Shown here: piece by piece, positions 1 to 6,101 of the stretch
Numbering within the stretch: position 1 is the stretch's first letter
Layout of the letters: each line of letters begins with the position of its first letter
Assembly (NCBI GenBank): GCA_003520425.1
Contig: DOUU01000478.1
Span: forward strand, 731-6,831
DNA from: Deltaproteobacteria bacterium
GTDB lineage: Bacteria > Myxococcota_A > UBA9160
Length of the DNA stretch: 6,101 nt
Reading direction: 5' to 3'
Notes under the pieces: generated by a model
Database searches by the model: none
What the model saw: only the letters and a program-made list of their open reading frames with translations
Told to the model about the DNA's origin: nothing
Program-made: the position numbers and the translations under genes

Positions 1-317
1 GGCGGATTGTAGAGCGCAAGCGAGTTGCCCATCACAACGATCGCCGCGTGAGCTGTGCGCCGTGCGAGCGATGCCGCGATGAGGTTGGGCGACGGCATGA
101 GTCCGTAGCCGTTTTGGTGGTGCTCATTCACGCAGACGCCGTCGAATCCAGACTCCGCAGCGAACTCGAGCTCGTCCATGAAATCGTTGTACATGCGGTG
201 CGCCTTTGCGGGATCGAAGAGGCGCGAGTCGATGTCGACCCAAACGGAAGGATGCTTCTGTTTGAAGTCGTCCGGGAGATCCGTGTACGGCATGAGGTGG
301 AACCAAAGAATTTTCAT
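1..317 (-). CDS. LLM class flavin-dependent oxidoreductase, N-terminal part (cut by window edge)
   Basis: About 105 codons are visible, running off the left edge. The protein begins MKILWFHLMPYTDLP, and then shows a region with Glu-Phe-Ala-Ala-Glu-Ser-Gly-Phe-Asp-Gly, then VNEHHQNGYGLMPSPN and an Ala-rich helix. The EHH-x-x-x-Y-G-x-x-P-S-P block is the hallmark of luciferase-like monooxygenases, TIM-barrel enzymes that use reduced FMN or F420 to oxidise small substrates; Glu-His-His lies near the flavin. The substrate cannot be told from this fragment. The ATG at 317 is chosen because the family usually opens with M-K-hydrophobic and because GGGAGG lies five bases upstream. In-frame ATGs at 332 and 353 would add 5 or 12 unconserved residues and lack as good a ribosome site. 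The gene is divergent from selD. The family call is firm; the subfamily is unknown. Confidence 0.88.
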   Translation of the reverse strand, partial: MKILWFHLMPYTDLPDDFKQKHPSVWVDIDSRLFDPAKAHRMYNDFMDELEFAAESGFDGVCVNEHHQNGYGLMPSPNLIAASLARRTAHAAIVVMGNSLALYNP

Positions 318-322
318 GAAAG

Positions 323-328
323 CCTCCC
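323..328 (-). promoter_or_regulatory. Ribosome binding site deciding the oxidoreductase start
   Basis: On the minus strand GGGAGG stands five bases before the ATG at 315-317. It favours this ATG over two in-frame upstream ATGs at 330-332 and 351-353. Confidence 0.7.
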
Positions 329-351
329 GCATGCCAACCTCGTTCTCGGCC

Positions 352-383
352 ATTTTAACGGCCCTTGGACCCCGGCGTGGCAA
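352..383 (-). promoter_or_regulatory. Possible sigma-70-type promoter for the flavin oxidoreductase
   Basis: On the minus strand TTGCCA (383-378) matches the -35 consensus in five of six bases, and TAAAAT (357-352) matches the -10 consensus in five of six. This is one of the few AT-rich spots in the gap. The 20-base spacer is longer than the usual 16-18, so the pairing is doubtful. A start about seven bases past the -10 would leave a leader of roughly 28 bases and would lie downstream of the ATG at 353, agreeing with translation from 317. Confidence 0.28.
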
Positions 384-654
384 GGGGACGACCAGGGAGT
401 GGGAAGAGCCCATGTCACGCGGCCCTCGGGCCCTCCTGCGATGGGGATGCCGCAGGGCTCCACGCGATGCAGGCCCGCGGTAAGAGGAAGAGTGCCCTGA
501 CCGGCATGCGGCACGAGGGGGAACGAGCGCTCTTTGCCCCGGGGCCCAGGCGCGGCCTCCCGCTACCATCGATCGCGAGCGCGGCCGCTTTTCCCTGAGA
601 AGCGCGGGGCAGCGCTGCGCCGGCGCGACCAAAACTCTTGTCGCTTCAGCACCC

Positions 655-660
655 GGGAGG
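655..660 (+). promoter_or_regulatory. Ribosome binding site deciding the selD TTG start
   Basis: GGGAGG lies four bases before the TTG at 665. A GTG at 669 is at a more usual distance but is out of frame with SelD. An in-frame TTG at 638 has no comparable site. The protein from 665 opens MSEIRLTS, close to the E. coli SelD opening MSENSIRLT. Confidence 0.6.
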
Positions 661-664
661 ACCC

Positions 665-1723
665 TTGAGTGAGATTCGACTGACGTCCCTCGTTCCCGCC
701 GGCGGCTGAGCTCGCAAGCTCGGTGCCGAGGACCTGGTCCAGGTCCTGAGAACGCTGGCTCCGCTGCACCACCCCTGGGTCGACCGAGACGTCGGGCCCC
801 TGGAGGACGCGGCACTGCTGCGCCCAGAGCCCGGATGTGAACTCGCATTCACGGTGGATTTCATCACGCCCGTGGTCGACGGGCCCGAGGAGTACGGCGC
901 GATCGCCGCTGCGAATGCGCTCTCCGACGTGTACGCCATGGGGGGCGAGCCTCAGGTCGCCCTCGTGATCTGCGGCTTTCCGGAGGAGAAGGTGCCGCGC
1001 TCCGTGCTCGAGCGCATCTTTCGCGGGGGCGAGGCCAAGGCGGCGGAGGCCGGCTGCGCCATCGTCGGCGGCCATACCGTTCTCGACCCGGAACTCAAAT
1101 ACGGCCTGTGCGTGCTCGGAAGGGTCGACCCGGCGCGACGCCTCACCCACACCGGCGCGCGGCCGGGTGACCGCCTCGTCCTCACCAAACCGCTCGGCTT
1201 CGGCATCGCGGCTCAGGCGATTAAGCAGGCTGCCCTCTCCCCCTCCGACACCGCCGCCGTCATCGCCGCGATGTCCGCTCTCAACAAGGCCGCCAAGGAC
1301 GCCGCGCTTGCCGCCGGTGCGCGCGCCTCGACCGATGTGACGGGCTTTGGACTGCTAGGTCATCTCCATCATCTCCTGCTTGGCTCAAAGCTCGCAGCAC
1401 GAGTGTGGAGCGAGAGGGTGCCGGTCCTGCCGTTCGCTCGCGGCCTCGCACGGGCCGGCATTGCGCCCGGGGGCAGCAAGCGCAATCTCGCGTACGTTGA
1501 GCCCCACACGGTGTTCGACGCCGCGCTCGATGGGACAGAGCGCCTGCTCCTGGCCGACGCGCAAACCTCGGGCGGATTGCTAATCGCGGTGCCACGCAAG
1601 AGCGAGTCGCATCTTCTGGCGGAGCTCCAGCGAGGGGGAACGCTCGCAAGCTCCGTGATCGGGGAGTTGATGGAGGGAGCTGCGGGACATATGCAAGTCA
1701 CAGCCCATCGAGGCGAGGTCTAG
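665..1723 (+). CDS. selD: Selenide, water dikinase (selenophosphate synthetase), selenocysteine-containing
   Basis: SelD makes selenophosphate from selenide and ATP, the selenium donor for tRNA-Sec and for selenouridine in tRNA. The frame read from TTG 665 gives 352 residues (E. coli SelD has 347) with one in-frame TGA, codon 15. It falls in the motif G-G-Sec-A-R-K, where the catalytic Cys or Sec and Lys18 align with E. coli Cys17 and Lys20. Other family features follow: Asp48 (EDAA) and Asp65 (VDF) for metal and ATP binding, NALSDVYAMGGEP with Asp88, GGHT (135-138), TKPLGFGI (174-181), TDVTGFGLLGH (223-233) and DAQTSGG (298-304). The reading ends at TAG. A gene call starting at GTG 854 would lose the first 63 residues, including the active site. 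A point-mutation pseudogene is the alternative, but the exact TGA position and a downstream SECIS-like hairpin argue against it. Confidence 0.93.
707..709 (+). other. In-frame UGA read as selenocysteine (SelD Sec15)
   Basis: This TGA is the only stop in the selD frame between 665 and the terminal TAG. It lies two residues before Arg-Lys in the catalytic motif, the place where SelD enzymes carry either Cys or Sec. Recoding needs SelB and tRNA-Sec, which would be encoded outside the window. Confidence 0.88.
729..747 (+). promoter_or_regulatory. Bacterial SECIS element inside selD
   Basis: The RNA would form a perfect 7-bp stem, AGGACCU (729-735) with AGGUCCU (741-747), closing the five-base loop GGUCC. 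Twenty-six bases separate the UGA from the loop, within the 16-37 range usually described for bacterial SECIS elements. The loop begins with G, as those elements require, and resembles the GGUCU of E. coli fdhF that SelB contacts. CUC (719-721) could pair with GAG (748-750) to extend the base across an asymmetric bulge. A competing small hairpin, GAGCU/AGCUC at 708-721, overlaps the UGA itself. Confidence 0.8.
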
Positions 1724-1744
1724 GATCCGGGTCGGCGGCGAGGA

Positions 1745-1768
1745 GTGCGGAGCGGCGGGGATCCGCAC
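1745..1768 (+). terminator. Possible terminator hairpin after selD
   Basis: GTGCGGA (1745-1751) is the exact complement of TCCGCAC (1762-1768), giving a 7-bp GC-rich stem with a ten-base loop, 22 bases after the selD stop. A TTTT run follows only after eight more bases (1777-1780), further than in a standard factor-independent terminator, so activity is uncertain. If it works, the thioesterase has its own promoter; if not, the two are cotranscribed. Confidence 0.3.
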
Positions 1769-1888
1769 GCAGATCGTTTTGCACGAGCCAGCCCCTCCGC
1801 AGGCATCGGAACGGATTTTCTCGCAAGCGGTCGTCCAGCGCTCCGGCACGCCATCGCTCCTGCGCACCCCCTCGGATAGGATCGGGAC

Positions 1889-2350
1889 GTGGCCCGCACC
1901 GCACTCCCCACCGCTCCTCCGCCTGCCGCCAAGACATCGACCGTCCGCCACCGCGTGCCGTTTTTCGAGACCGACGCGATGGGCATCGTCCACCACGCCA
2001 ACTATGTCCGGTATCTGGAACTCGCCCGCGTGATTTGGCTTGACGAGCACGACCAGCCCTACCGGGCCTACGTCGCCGAGGGTCTCCATTTCGCGACGAC
2101 GGCCGTCGATCTGCGCTACCACCGGGCTGCGGTTTTTGACGACGAGATCGAAATCACCACTTGGCTCGTGTGGGTACGCGGTGCGTCGCTGCGCATGGCG
2201 TACGTGCTGCGGCGGGGCGAAGAGCTGCTGGCCACCGCCGCAACGGAGCACGCAATGGTGGATACGAGCGGACGGCCGCGACGCATCCCGGCCTCGCGGC
2301 GCAGCTCGCTTCAGCGTCTGCAGATCGAGAGCGATCGCAATCCCCGCTAG
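1889..2350 (+). CDS. Acyl-CoA thioesterase, YbgC/4-hydroxybenzoyl-CoA thioesterase family
   Basis: This is a 153-residue single-domain hotdog-fold protein, predicted to hydrolyse an acyl-CoA thioester in the cytoplasm. The signature VPFFETDAMGIVHHANYVRY (23-42) matches the family pattern Y/F-x-x-T-D-x-x-G-x-V-x-x-x-x-Y; Asp29 is the expected catalytic residue. The rest of the domain (Tyr-Leu-Glu-Leu-Ala-Arg, then beta strands around 70-125) is colinear with family members, and the length is usual. The start is GTG 1889, with AGGA seven bases upstream. The first 17 or so residues are Ala/Pro/Thr-rich and unconserved, so translation might begin slightly later, although no other good start is seen. 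It lies 165 bases after selD on the same strand. YbgC proteins often sit with tol-pal genes, but no such genes are visible here and the substrate is unknown. Confidence 0.85.
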   Translation: MARTALPTAPPPAAKTSTVRHRVPFFETDAMGIVHHANYVRYLELARVIWLDEHDQPYRAYVAEGLHFATTAVDLRYHRAAVFDDEIEITTWLVWVRGASLRMAYVLRRGEELLATAATEHAMVDTSGRPRRIPASRRSSLQRLQIESDRNPR

Positions 2351-2404
2351 GGAGCGCTCCCGCCGTGGCGCTCCGGTGCGCCAAGGACGGCGAAGACACG
2401 TGTC
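2351..2404. terminator. Cluster of inverted repeats in the convergent gap, possible two-way terminator
   Basis: Directly after the thioesterase stop lie a perfect palindrome GGAGCGCTCC (2351-2360), a hairpin TGGCGC-TCCGGT-GCGCCA (2366-2383, 6-bp stem, six-base loop) and a second palindrome GACACGTGTC (2395-2404). GGAGCG (2351-2356) can alternatively pair with CGCTCC (2369-2374). The position between convergent genes suits transcription termination in both directions. Neither strand has a T-run, so a classic factor-independent terminator is not shown. Confidence 0.35.
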
Positions 2405-2450
2405 CGAACGCCAAGTCGCCCCGCGGGTCCGGAACCTCGCCGGGCGCGCC

Positions 2451-4586
2451 TTACGTCCGCTTCACGGCCGCCACGGGGGCAAACGCCACCGCAGCCTCCG
2501 CCGGCACGGCGGGGCTGATCAGGAAACCCTGCATCTCGTCGCAGCCCCAGCCTGCGAGAAGCTCGCGCTGGCCCATGGTCTCGACCCCTTCTGCGATCAC
2601 GCGCAGGCGCAGCGCTCGCCCCATCGACACGATCGCTCCGAGGAGCGCAGCCTCGTCGGCGCTCGTCTCAATATGCTGCACGAAAGAGCGGTCGATCTTG
2701 AGCACGTCCACGGGAAGGCGGCGCAGATAGCTGAAGGACGAGTAGCCGGTCCCAAAGTCGTCGATCGCGATCCGGATGCCGAGGCGCCGGAGTGCTTCCA
2801 GCGCACCCACCACGGCCGCTTCATCCTGCAAAAGCGCACTCTCTGTGATCTCAAGCTCGAGCCAGCGCGCATCGACCCTGGTCTCGGCGAGCGCTCGGCG
2901 CACGCTCTCCACGAGTCCCCCGCCACGAAACTGATGGACGGAAAGATTGACCGACACCGGAAGGGGGGCGCGCCCGGCATCGCGCCAGCGGGCAAGCTGC
3001 CGGCATGCTTCCAGCAGCACCCAGTCCCCGAGCGGGCGGATCAGCCCGGTCTCCTCGCACAGGGGAATGAAGACCCCAGGCAGGACGAGGCCCTCCTCGG
3101 GGTCGCGCCAGCGCAAGAGGGCCTCGAAACCGGTGAGTCGACCCTCGGGCAGCGCCACCTTCGGCTGGTAGTGCAGCTCGAACTCACCGTGCTCCAAGCC
3201 GCGCCGCAGCTTGCTCTCGAGGATGAGCCGCTCGAGGGCCACCGCGTTCATCGACTCGGTGTAGAACTGGTAGTTGTTTCGGCCCCGATCCTTGGCGTGG
3301 TACATCGCTGCATCGGCATTGCGCAGCAAGGTCTCGACGTCGTCCCCATCGAGAGGGCGCGCCGTGATGCCGATGCTCCCGCTGATCACAACCTCGTGCC
3401 CTTCCAGCGCGAAGGGCACAGAGAGGGCGTCGAGGATGCGCCGTGCGACCTTCGCGAGGTCCTGCACTTCCCGCAGATCGGTGAGCAAGATGGTGAACTC
3501 ATCGCCCCCCAGACGCGATACGGCGTGGTCCGCATCCATGCGGCCCGAGCGTGCGATCACATCGCTCGCCCGCACAGTCGCAACGAGCCGGTCCGCAACT
3601 CCTTGGAGGAGTCGATCTCCCACGGAATGACCAAGGGTATCGTTGATGCGCTTGAAGTGGTCGAGGTCGAGGAACAGGACGCCGAGCACGCCATCGTTTC
3701 TGCGCGCCTGCGCGAGCGCCACGCCGAGTCGCTCCTTGAACAAGAGACGATTGCCGAGGCCCGTCAGACTGTCGTGGTAGGCGAGATAGCGGATCTGCTC
3801 CTCGGCCTGCTTGCGCTCTGTCACGTCCTGGACCGTGCCCTCGAGGCGCTGGGGTCGCCCGTTTTCGCCGAGGCCGAGCGTCACCTGGGAGTGGACAACT
3901 CGCTCCGAGCCGTCTGGAAGAACGACGCGGTGATCAATCTGCGCGGAGCGGCCCTCGCGCAGGCAAGTCTCCGCGGCGGCGAGAAGGGCTGGACGGTCAT
4001 CGGGATGGATGCGCTCCATGAGCGTTTTGAGCCGTAACACGGCCTCTCCTCGGGGAAAGCCGTAGATGGTGAGAAACCCTTCGGACGTATGGATCTCGCC
4101 GCTCCCGAGTTCCATCTGCCAGCTCCCCATGCGGGCCAGGCGCTGCGCGTTGGCGAGGCGCTCCTGGCTTCGACGCAACTCCCTCACGGTCTCTGCCGCA
4201 CGCAGGAGATAGCGGACCCGGTGGGAGAGGATGAGCCATGAGATGGGCTTCGCGATGAAATCGGTGGCACCAGCCTCATAGGCGCGTCGCACGGATTCGA
4301 CATCGTCGAGTCCGGTAATCATCACGACGGGCGTGTGCAGGGCCCCGGGCATCCGACGGATCTCCTCGCAGACAGCGAAGCCGTCGATCCCGGGCATCTG
4401 TACGTCGAGCAACACAAGGTCTGGATCGCGCGTGCGAAAGAGTGCGAGCGCACTGGAACCGTCTGCGGCCTCCTCCACGTCGAGTCCGTGAGGCTCAAGC
4501 GCTTCCCGCACGAGCAGGCGCATCGTGGGATCATCGTCGACCACGAGCACAAGACGCCGCTTCGCCGGCGAGGACTCCCGGCTCAT
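2451..4586 (-). CDS. Response regulator with REC-PAS-GGDEF-EAL domains, c-di-GMP turnover
   Basis: This 711-residue cytoplasmic protein has four domains. REC is about 12-128, with the acidic DDD at 17-19, phosphoacceptor Asp61 in [11 protein letters not shown], Thr91 and Lys113. A helical linker (130-150) leads to a PAS/PAC domain at about 150-258, ending in VTERKQ. GGDEF is about 265-440, with motif GGDEF at 360-364. EAL is about 452-700, with Glu488-Ala-Leu, Asn547 (NLS), Glu582 (ITES), Asp609-Asp610, Lys630, Glu666 and Glu669 (AEGVET) and Gln686. Both catalytic sites look intact, so it may both make and degrade c-di-GMP. The inhibitory I-site Arg-x-x-Asp is replaced by Asp-x-x-His (351-354). 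The ATG overlaps the stop of the upstream sensor kinase (ATGA), and GAGG lies six bases before it, implying translational coupling and a cognate pair. The PAS ligand is unknown. The gene ends at TAA, convergent with the thioesterase. Confidence 0.95.
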   Translation of the reverse strand: MSRESSPAKRRLVLVVDDDPTMRLLVREALEPHGLDVEEAADGSSALALFRTRDPDLVLLDVQMPGIDGFAVCEEIRRMPGALHTPVVMITGLDDVESVRRAYEAGATDFIAKPISWLILSHRVRYLLRAAETVRELRRSQERLANAQRLARMGSWQMELGSGEIHTSEGFLTIYGFPRGEAVLRLKTLMERIHPDDRPALLAAAETCLREGRSAQIDHRVVLPDGSERVVHSQVTLGLGENGRPQRLEGTVQDVTERKQAEEQIRYLAYHDSLTGLGNRLLFKERLGVALAQARRNDGVLGVLFLDLDHFKRINDTLGHSVGDRLLQGVADRLVATVRASDVIARSGRMDADHAVSRLGGDEFTILLTDLREVQDLAKVARRILDALSVPFALEGHEVVISGSIGITARPLDGDDVETLLRNADAAMYHAKDRGRNNYQFYTESMNAVALERLILESKLRRGLEHGEFELHYQPKVALPEGRLTGFEALLRWRDPEEGLVLPGVFIPLCEETGLIRPLGDWVLLEACRQLARWRDAGRAPLPVSVNLSVHQFRGGGLVESVRRALAETRVDARWLELEITESALLQDEAAVVGALEALRRLGIRIAIDDFGTGYSSFSYLRRLPVDVLKIDRSFVQHIETSADEAALLGAIVSMGRALRLRVIAEGVETMGQRELLAGWGCDEMQGFLISPAVPAEAAVAFAPVAAVKRT

Positions 4587-6101
4587 GCCAGGCCTCGCTC
4601 GCGCTCGGCCACGAGCGCCTCCCGCACGCGCAGGAACTCCCTGGCCATGCGCTCCACAAGCCCGGCGGCGTCCGTGGTCTGGCCTGCCCTGCCGAAGGCT
4701 TCGACTTCCCGCGCGAGCTCGGCGAGCTCGCGCGCGCCCACGTTGGCGCTGCTGGACTTGAGGCTGTGCGCTTGGCTCTGAAGCGCCCTTGCGTCATTGT
4801 CCGCCAGCGCGCGCTGGAGCGCTTCGAGCTGGTCGGGCGCGGTCACAAGATACGAGTCGATCACGCGGGCGAGGATCGTCGCACCCCGCTCCGGCGAGAG
4901 CTCGCGGATCGCATCAAGGGCACGGCGATCCAAGAGCGACGCCTCCCGCGCGGCGGCGGAGTCCGAGGCCGGATCGGGAACCGAGCCGCTCCCTGCAGAA
5001 GGGGCCGCCGCGGGCCCTTCCCCGCGCGCCTCAGGCAGCCAGCGTCGGAGTGTTTCGAGCAGCTCTTCCCGGCGAAAGGGCTTGGTCAGGTAGTCGTCCA
5101 TGCCGGCGTTCAGGCACTCCTGCTTGTCCCCCTGCATGGCGTTCGCGGTGAGCGCGATGATGGGGGTGCGACGCACGGAGCCACCCTGAAGACGCTGTTT
5201 CTCGCGCTCCTCTTGAGATCGAATCGACTGCGTCGCTTGATAGCCGTCCATCCCCGGCATCTGGATGTCCATGAGGATCGCGTCGTACTCGCCGTGAAAC
5301 GCCAGATCCACGGCCTCGAGGCCATCGGAGGCCACGTGGACGCGACAACCGAGGCTCTCCAGCATCTCCCGGGCCACGTCTTGGTTCACGACATTGTCCT
5401 CGACCAACAGGACAAGCCCGGAGAGCTGAGGTGTACCCGCGCGAAGCGGGTCGCACGCGGGCCGGTGTCGACTGGCCGGAGACAGAGGACGCTCCATGAC
5501 CTCGGCGATCCGGTTGTAGAGCTCGGATTGGCGAACGGGCTTTGTGAGGTGCGCGGCGATGCCGGCCTCGCGCAGATCTTCGTTGTCCCCTTCGACATCA
5601 AGGGAGGTCAGCAAGAGCAGGCGCGTTGCGCGCAAGGACGGCTCGGCCTGAATCGCTCGGGCGAGGGAGAGGCCGTCCATCTTCGGCATGTGCATGTCGA
5701 GGACTGCGAGATCGAAGCGCGCGCCCTCGGCCGCCGCAGAACGCAGCGCCTCAAGAGCGGCCGGGCCATCCGGCGCCACCGCCGCCCGCATTCGCCACGC
5801 CAGGACTCGCTGTCGAAGAATGTCACGATTCGTTGCGTTGTCATCGACGATGAGCACACGGATGTCATGCAGGTCGGTCGAGGGTTCCGCGGCGGTCCGC
5901 CACGCCTCGGAGGCCCGTGCGAGCGGTACGGTGAAGAAGAAGCGCGATCCTTTCCCGGGCGCGCTTTCCACCTCGATCGCGCCGCCCATGAGGTGTACGA
6001 GCTGCTTGGAGATCGCGAGCCCGAGCCCCGTGCCCCCGTAGCGGCGGGGCGTCGAGGCATCGGCCTGGCGGAAGGACTCGAAAAGCTGCGCTTGCGCCTC
6101 C
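4583..6101 (-). CDS. Hybrid sensor histidine kinase, C-terminal part: HATPase end, REC, REC, HPt (cut by window edge)
   Basis: About 505 residues are visible, entering from the right edge (first full codon at 6100). Numbering from there, residues 1-60 are the end of the kinase ATPase domain, with the F-box LFESFRQAD and G2-box [16 protein letters not shown]1 (about 80-200) has DDN, phosphoacceptor Asp135 in [10 protein letters not shown], a Thr and Lys187 (LTKP). REC2 (about 228-358) has EDN, Asp278 in [10 protein letters not shown], a Thr in LTANAM and a Lys in LTKPF. An Ala/Pro/Ser-rich linker leads to an HPt domain (about 388-490) with His445 in [13 protein letters not shown]. The layout resembles BarA/GacS-type multistep phosphorelay kinases but with two receivers. 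The sensor region, dimerisation helix and N and G1 boxes lie outside the window. The stop overlaps the start of the c-di-GMP regulator by four bases, so that regulator is the likely phosphate acceptor. A start at 5989 would be false: the frame is open and kinase-like to the edge. Confidence 0.95.
   Translation of the reverse strand, partial: EAQAQLFESFRQADASTPRRYGGTGLGLAISKQLVHLMGGAIEVESAPGKGSRFFFTVPLARASEAWRTAAEPSTDLHDIRVLIVDDNATNRDILRQRVLAWRMRAAVAPDGPAALEALRSAAAEGARFDLAVLDMHMPKMDGLSLARAIQAEPSLRATRLLLLTSLDVEGDNEDLREAGIAAHLTKPVRQSELYNRIAEVMERPLSPASRHRPACDPLRAGTPQLSGLVLLVEDNVVNQDVAREMLESLGCRVHVASDGLEAVDLAFHGEYDAILMDIQMPGMDGYQATQSIRSQEEREKQRLQGGSVRRTPIIALTANAMQGDKQECLNAGMDDYLTKPFRREELLETLRRWLPEARGEGPAAAPSAGSGSVPDPASDSAAAREASLLDRRALDAIRELSPERGATILARVIDSYLVTAPDQLEALQRALADNDARALQSQAHSLKSSSANVGARELAELAREVEAFGRAGQTTDAAGLVERMAREFLRVREALVAERERGLA

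Larger units (their letters stand above)
318..664. other. Divergent intergenic region, no gene recognised
   Basis: This stretch separates two divergent genes. Apparent open frames on both strands are typical of GC-rich DNA and show no recognisable protein. There is no T-loop motif or cloverleaf to suggest a tRNA, including tRNA-Sec. A 6-bp inverted repeat (435-440 with 451-456, 10-base loop) has no T-run and no clear role. No convincing promoter for selD was found on the plus strand. Confidence 0.6.

Noticed and set aside
435..456. Hairpin CCTGCG/CGCAGG upstream of selD as a terminator or riboswitch
   Set aside because: The stem is only six base pairs with a ten-base loop, no T-run follows, and it lies more than 200 bases from the selD start.
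48..598. Several overlapping short open frames on both strands in the left part of the window
   Set aside because: Those at 48-317 are shadows of the flavin oxidoreductase. Those in 318-598 show no family signature, and the frames on the two strands overlap one another.
318..664. A tRNA-Sec (selC) or other RNA gene beside selD
   Set aside because: No T-loop sequence, acceptor pairing or long variable arm could be found on either strand.
665..709. selD as a nonsense-mutated pseudogene
   Set aside because: A random stop would rarely fall on the one codon where Sec is known in this family, and the rest of the frame is intact with a SECIS-like hairpin in the right place.
563..1150. A 195-codon minus-strand open frame over the start of selD
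   Set aside because: It is antisense to the conserved SelD coding sequence and carries no domain; the plus-strand reading explains the region.
854..1723. SelD as a shorter protein starting at GTG 854
   Set aside because: It would lack the catalytic Sec/Cys and Lys, the first metal-binding Asp and the N-terminal strand, and has no convincing ribosome site. The frame upstream to 665 is clearly homologous.
1698..1937. A 79-codon minus-strand open frame spanning the gap between selD and the thioesterase
   Set aside because: It is rich in Arg, overlaps the ends of both flanking genes, has no family resemblance I recognise and no clear ribosome site. It is more likely a GC-driven chance frame.
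2040..4037. A 665-codon open frame on the plus strand
   Set aside because: It lies almost wholly antisense to the well-supported GGDEF-EAL regulator, also overlaps the thioesterase in another frame, and its translation shows no recognisable domain. Long antisense frames are common in GC-rich genes.

Overview
The window is GC-rich throughout and densely coding. It looks like chromosomal DNA from a high-GC bacterium, most likely a proteobacterium or relative; no rRNA or other marker fixes the taxon. It holds five protein genes. Two are cut by the window edges. No tRNA, rRNA, CRISPR array, insertion sequence or integrase is visible.

Layout. At the left edge, minus strand, is the N-terminal third or so of a luciferase-like (LLM class) flavin-dependent oxidoreductase, starting at 317. 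It is separated by a 347-base divergent intergenic region from selD (selenide, water dikinase, plus strand, 665-1723). A small hotdog-fold acyl-CoA thioesterase of the YbgC/4HBT type follows on the plus strand (1889-2350). A 100-base convergent gap rich in inverted repeats separates this from a minus-strand signalling pair read from the right edge inward. The pair is the C-terminal half of a hybrid sensor kinase (HATPase end, REC, REC, HPt; 6100-4583), then a REC-PAS-GGDEF-EAL response regulator (4586-2451) that overlaps it by four bases (ATGA).

The main result concerns selD. The longest uninterrupted reading frame starts only at 854 and would lack the catalytic N-terminus. Reading the same frame upstream to a TTG at 665 gives a full-length, colinear SelD interrupted by a single in-frame TGA at 707-709. 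That TGA sits exactly at the catalytic Cys/Sec position (Gly-Gly-X-Ala-Arg-Lys). Twenty-six bases after it lies a 7-bp hairpin with a GGUCC loop, fitting the bacterial SECIS pattern. The enzyme that makes selenophosphate therefore appears to be itself a selenoprotein, which implies that the organism has SelA, SelB and tRNA-Sec elsewhere.

The kinase and response regulator probably form one operon and one phosphorelay: sensor kinase to REC to HPt to the REC of the c-di-GMP enzyme. The diguanylate cyclase and phosphodiesterase motifs are both intact, so the output is likely bidirectional control of c-di-GMP. No functional link between selD, the thioesterase and the signalling pair is evident beyond adjacency. 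Each component belongs to a known family, and I did not see a clearly undescribed system.
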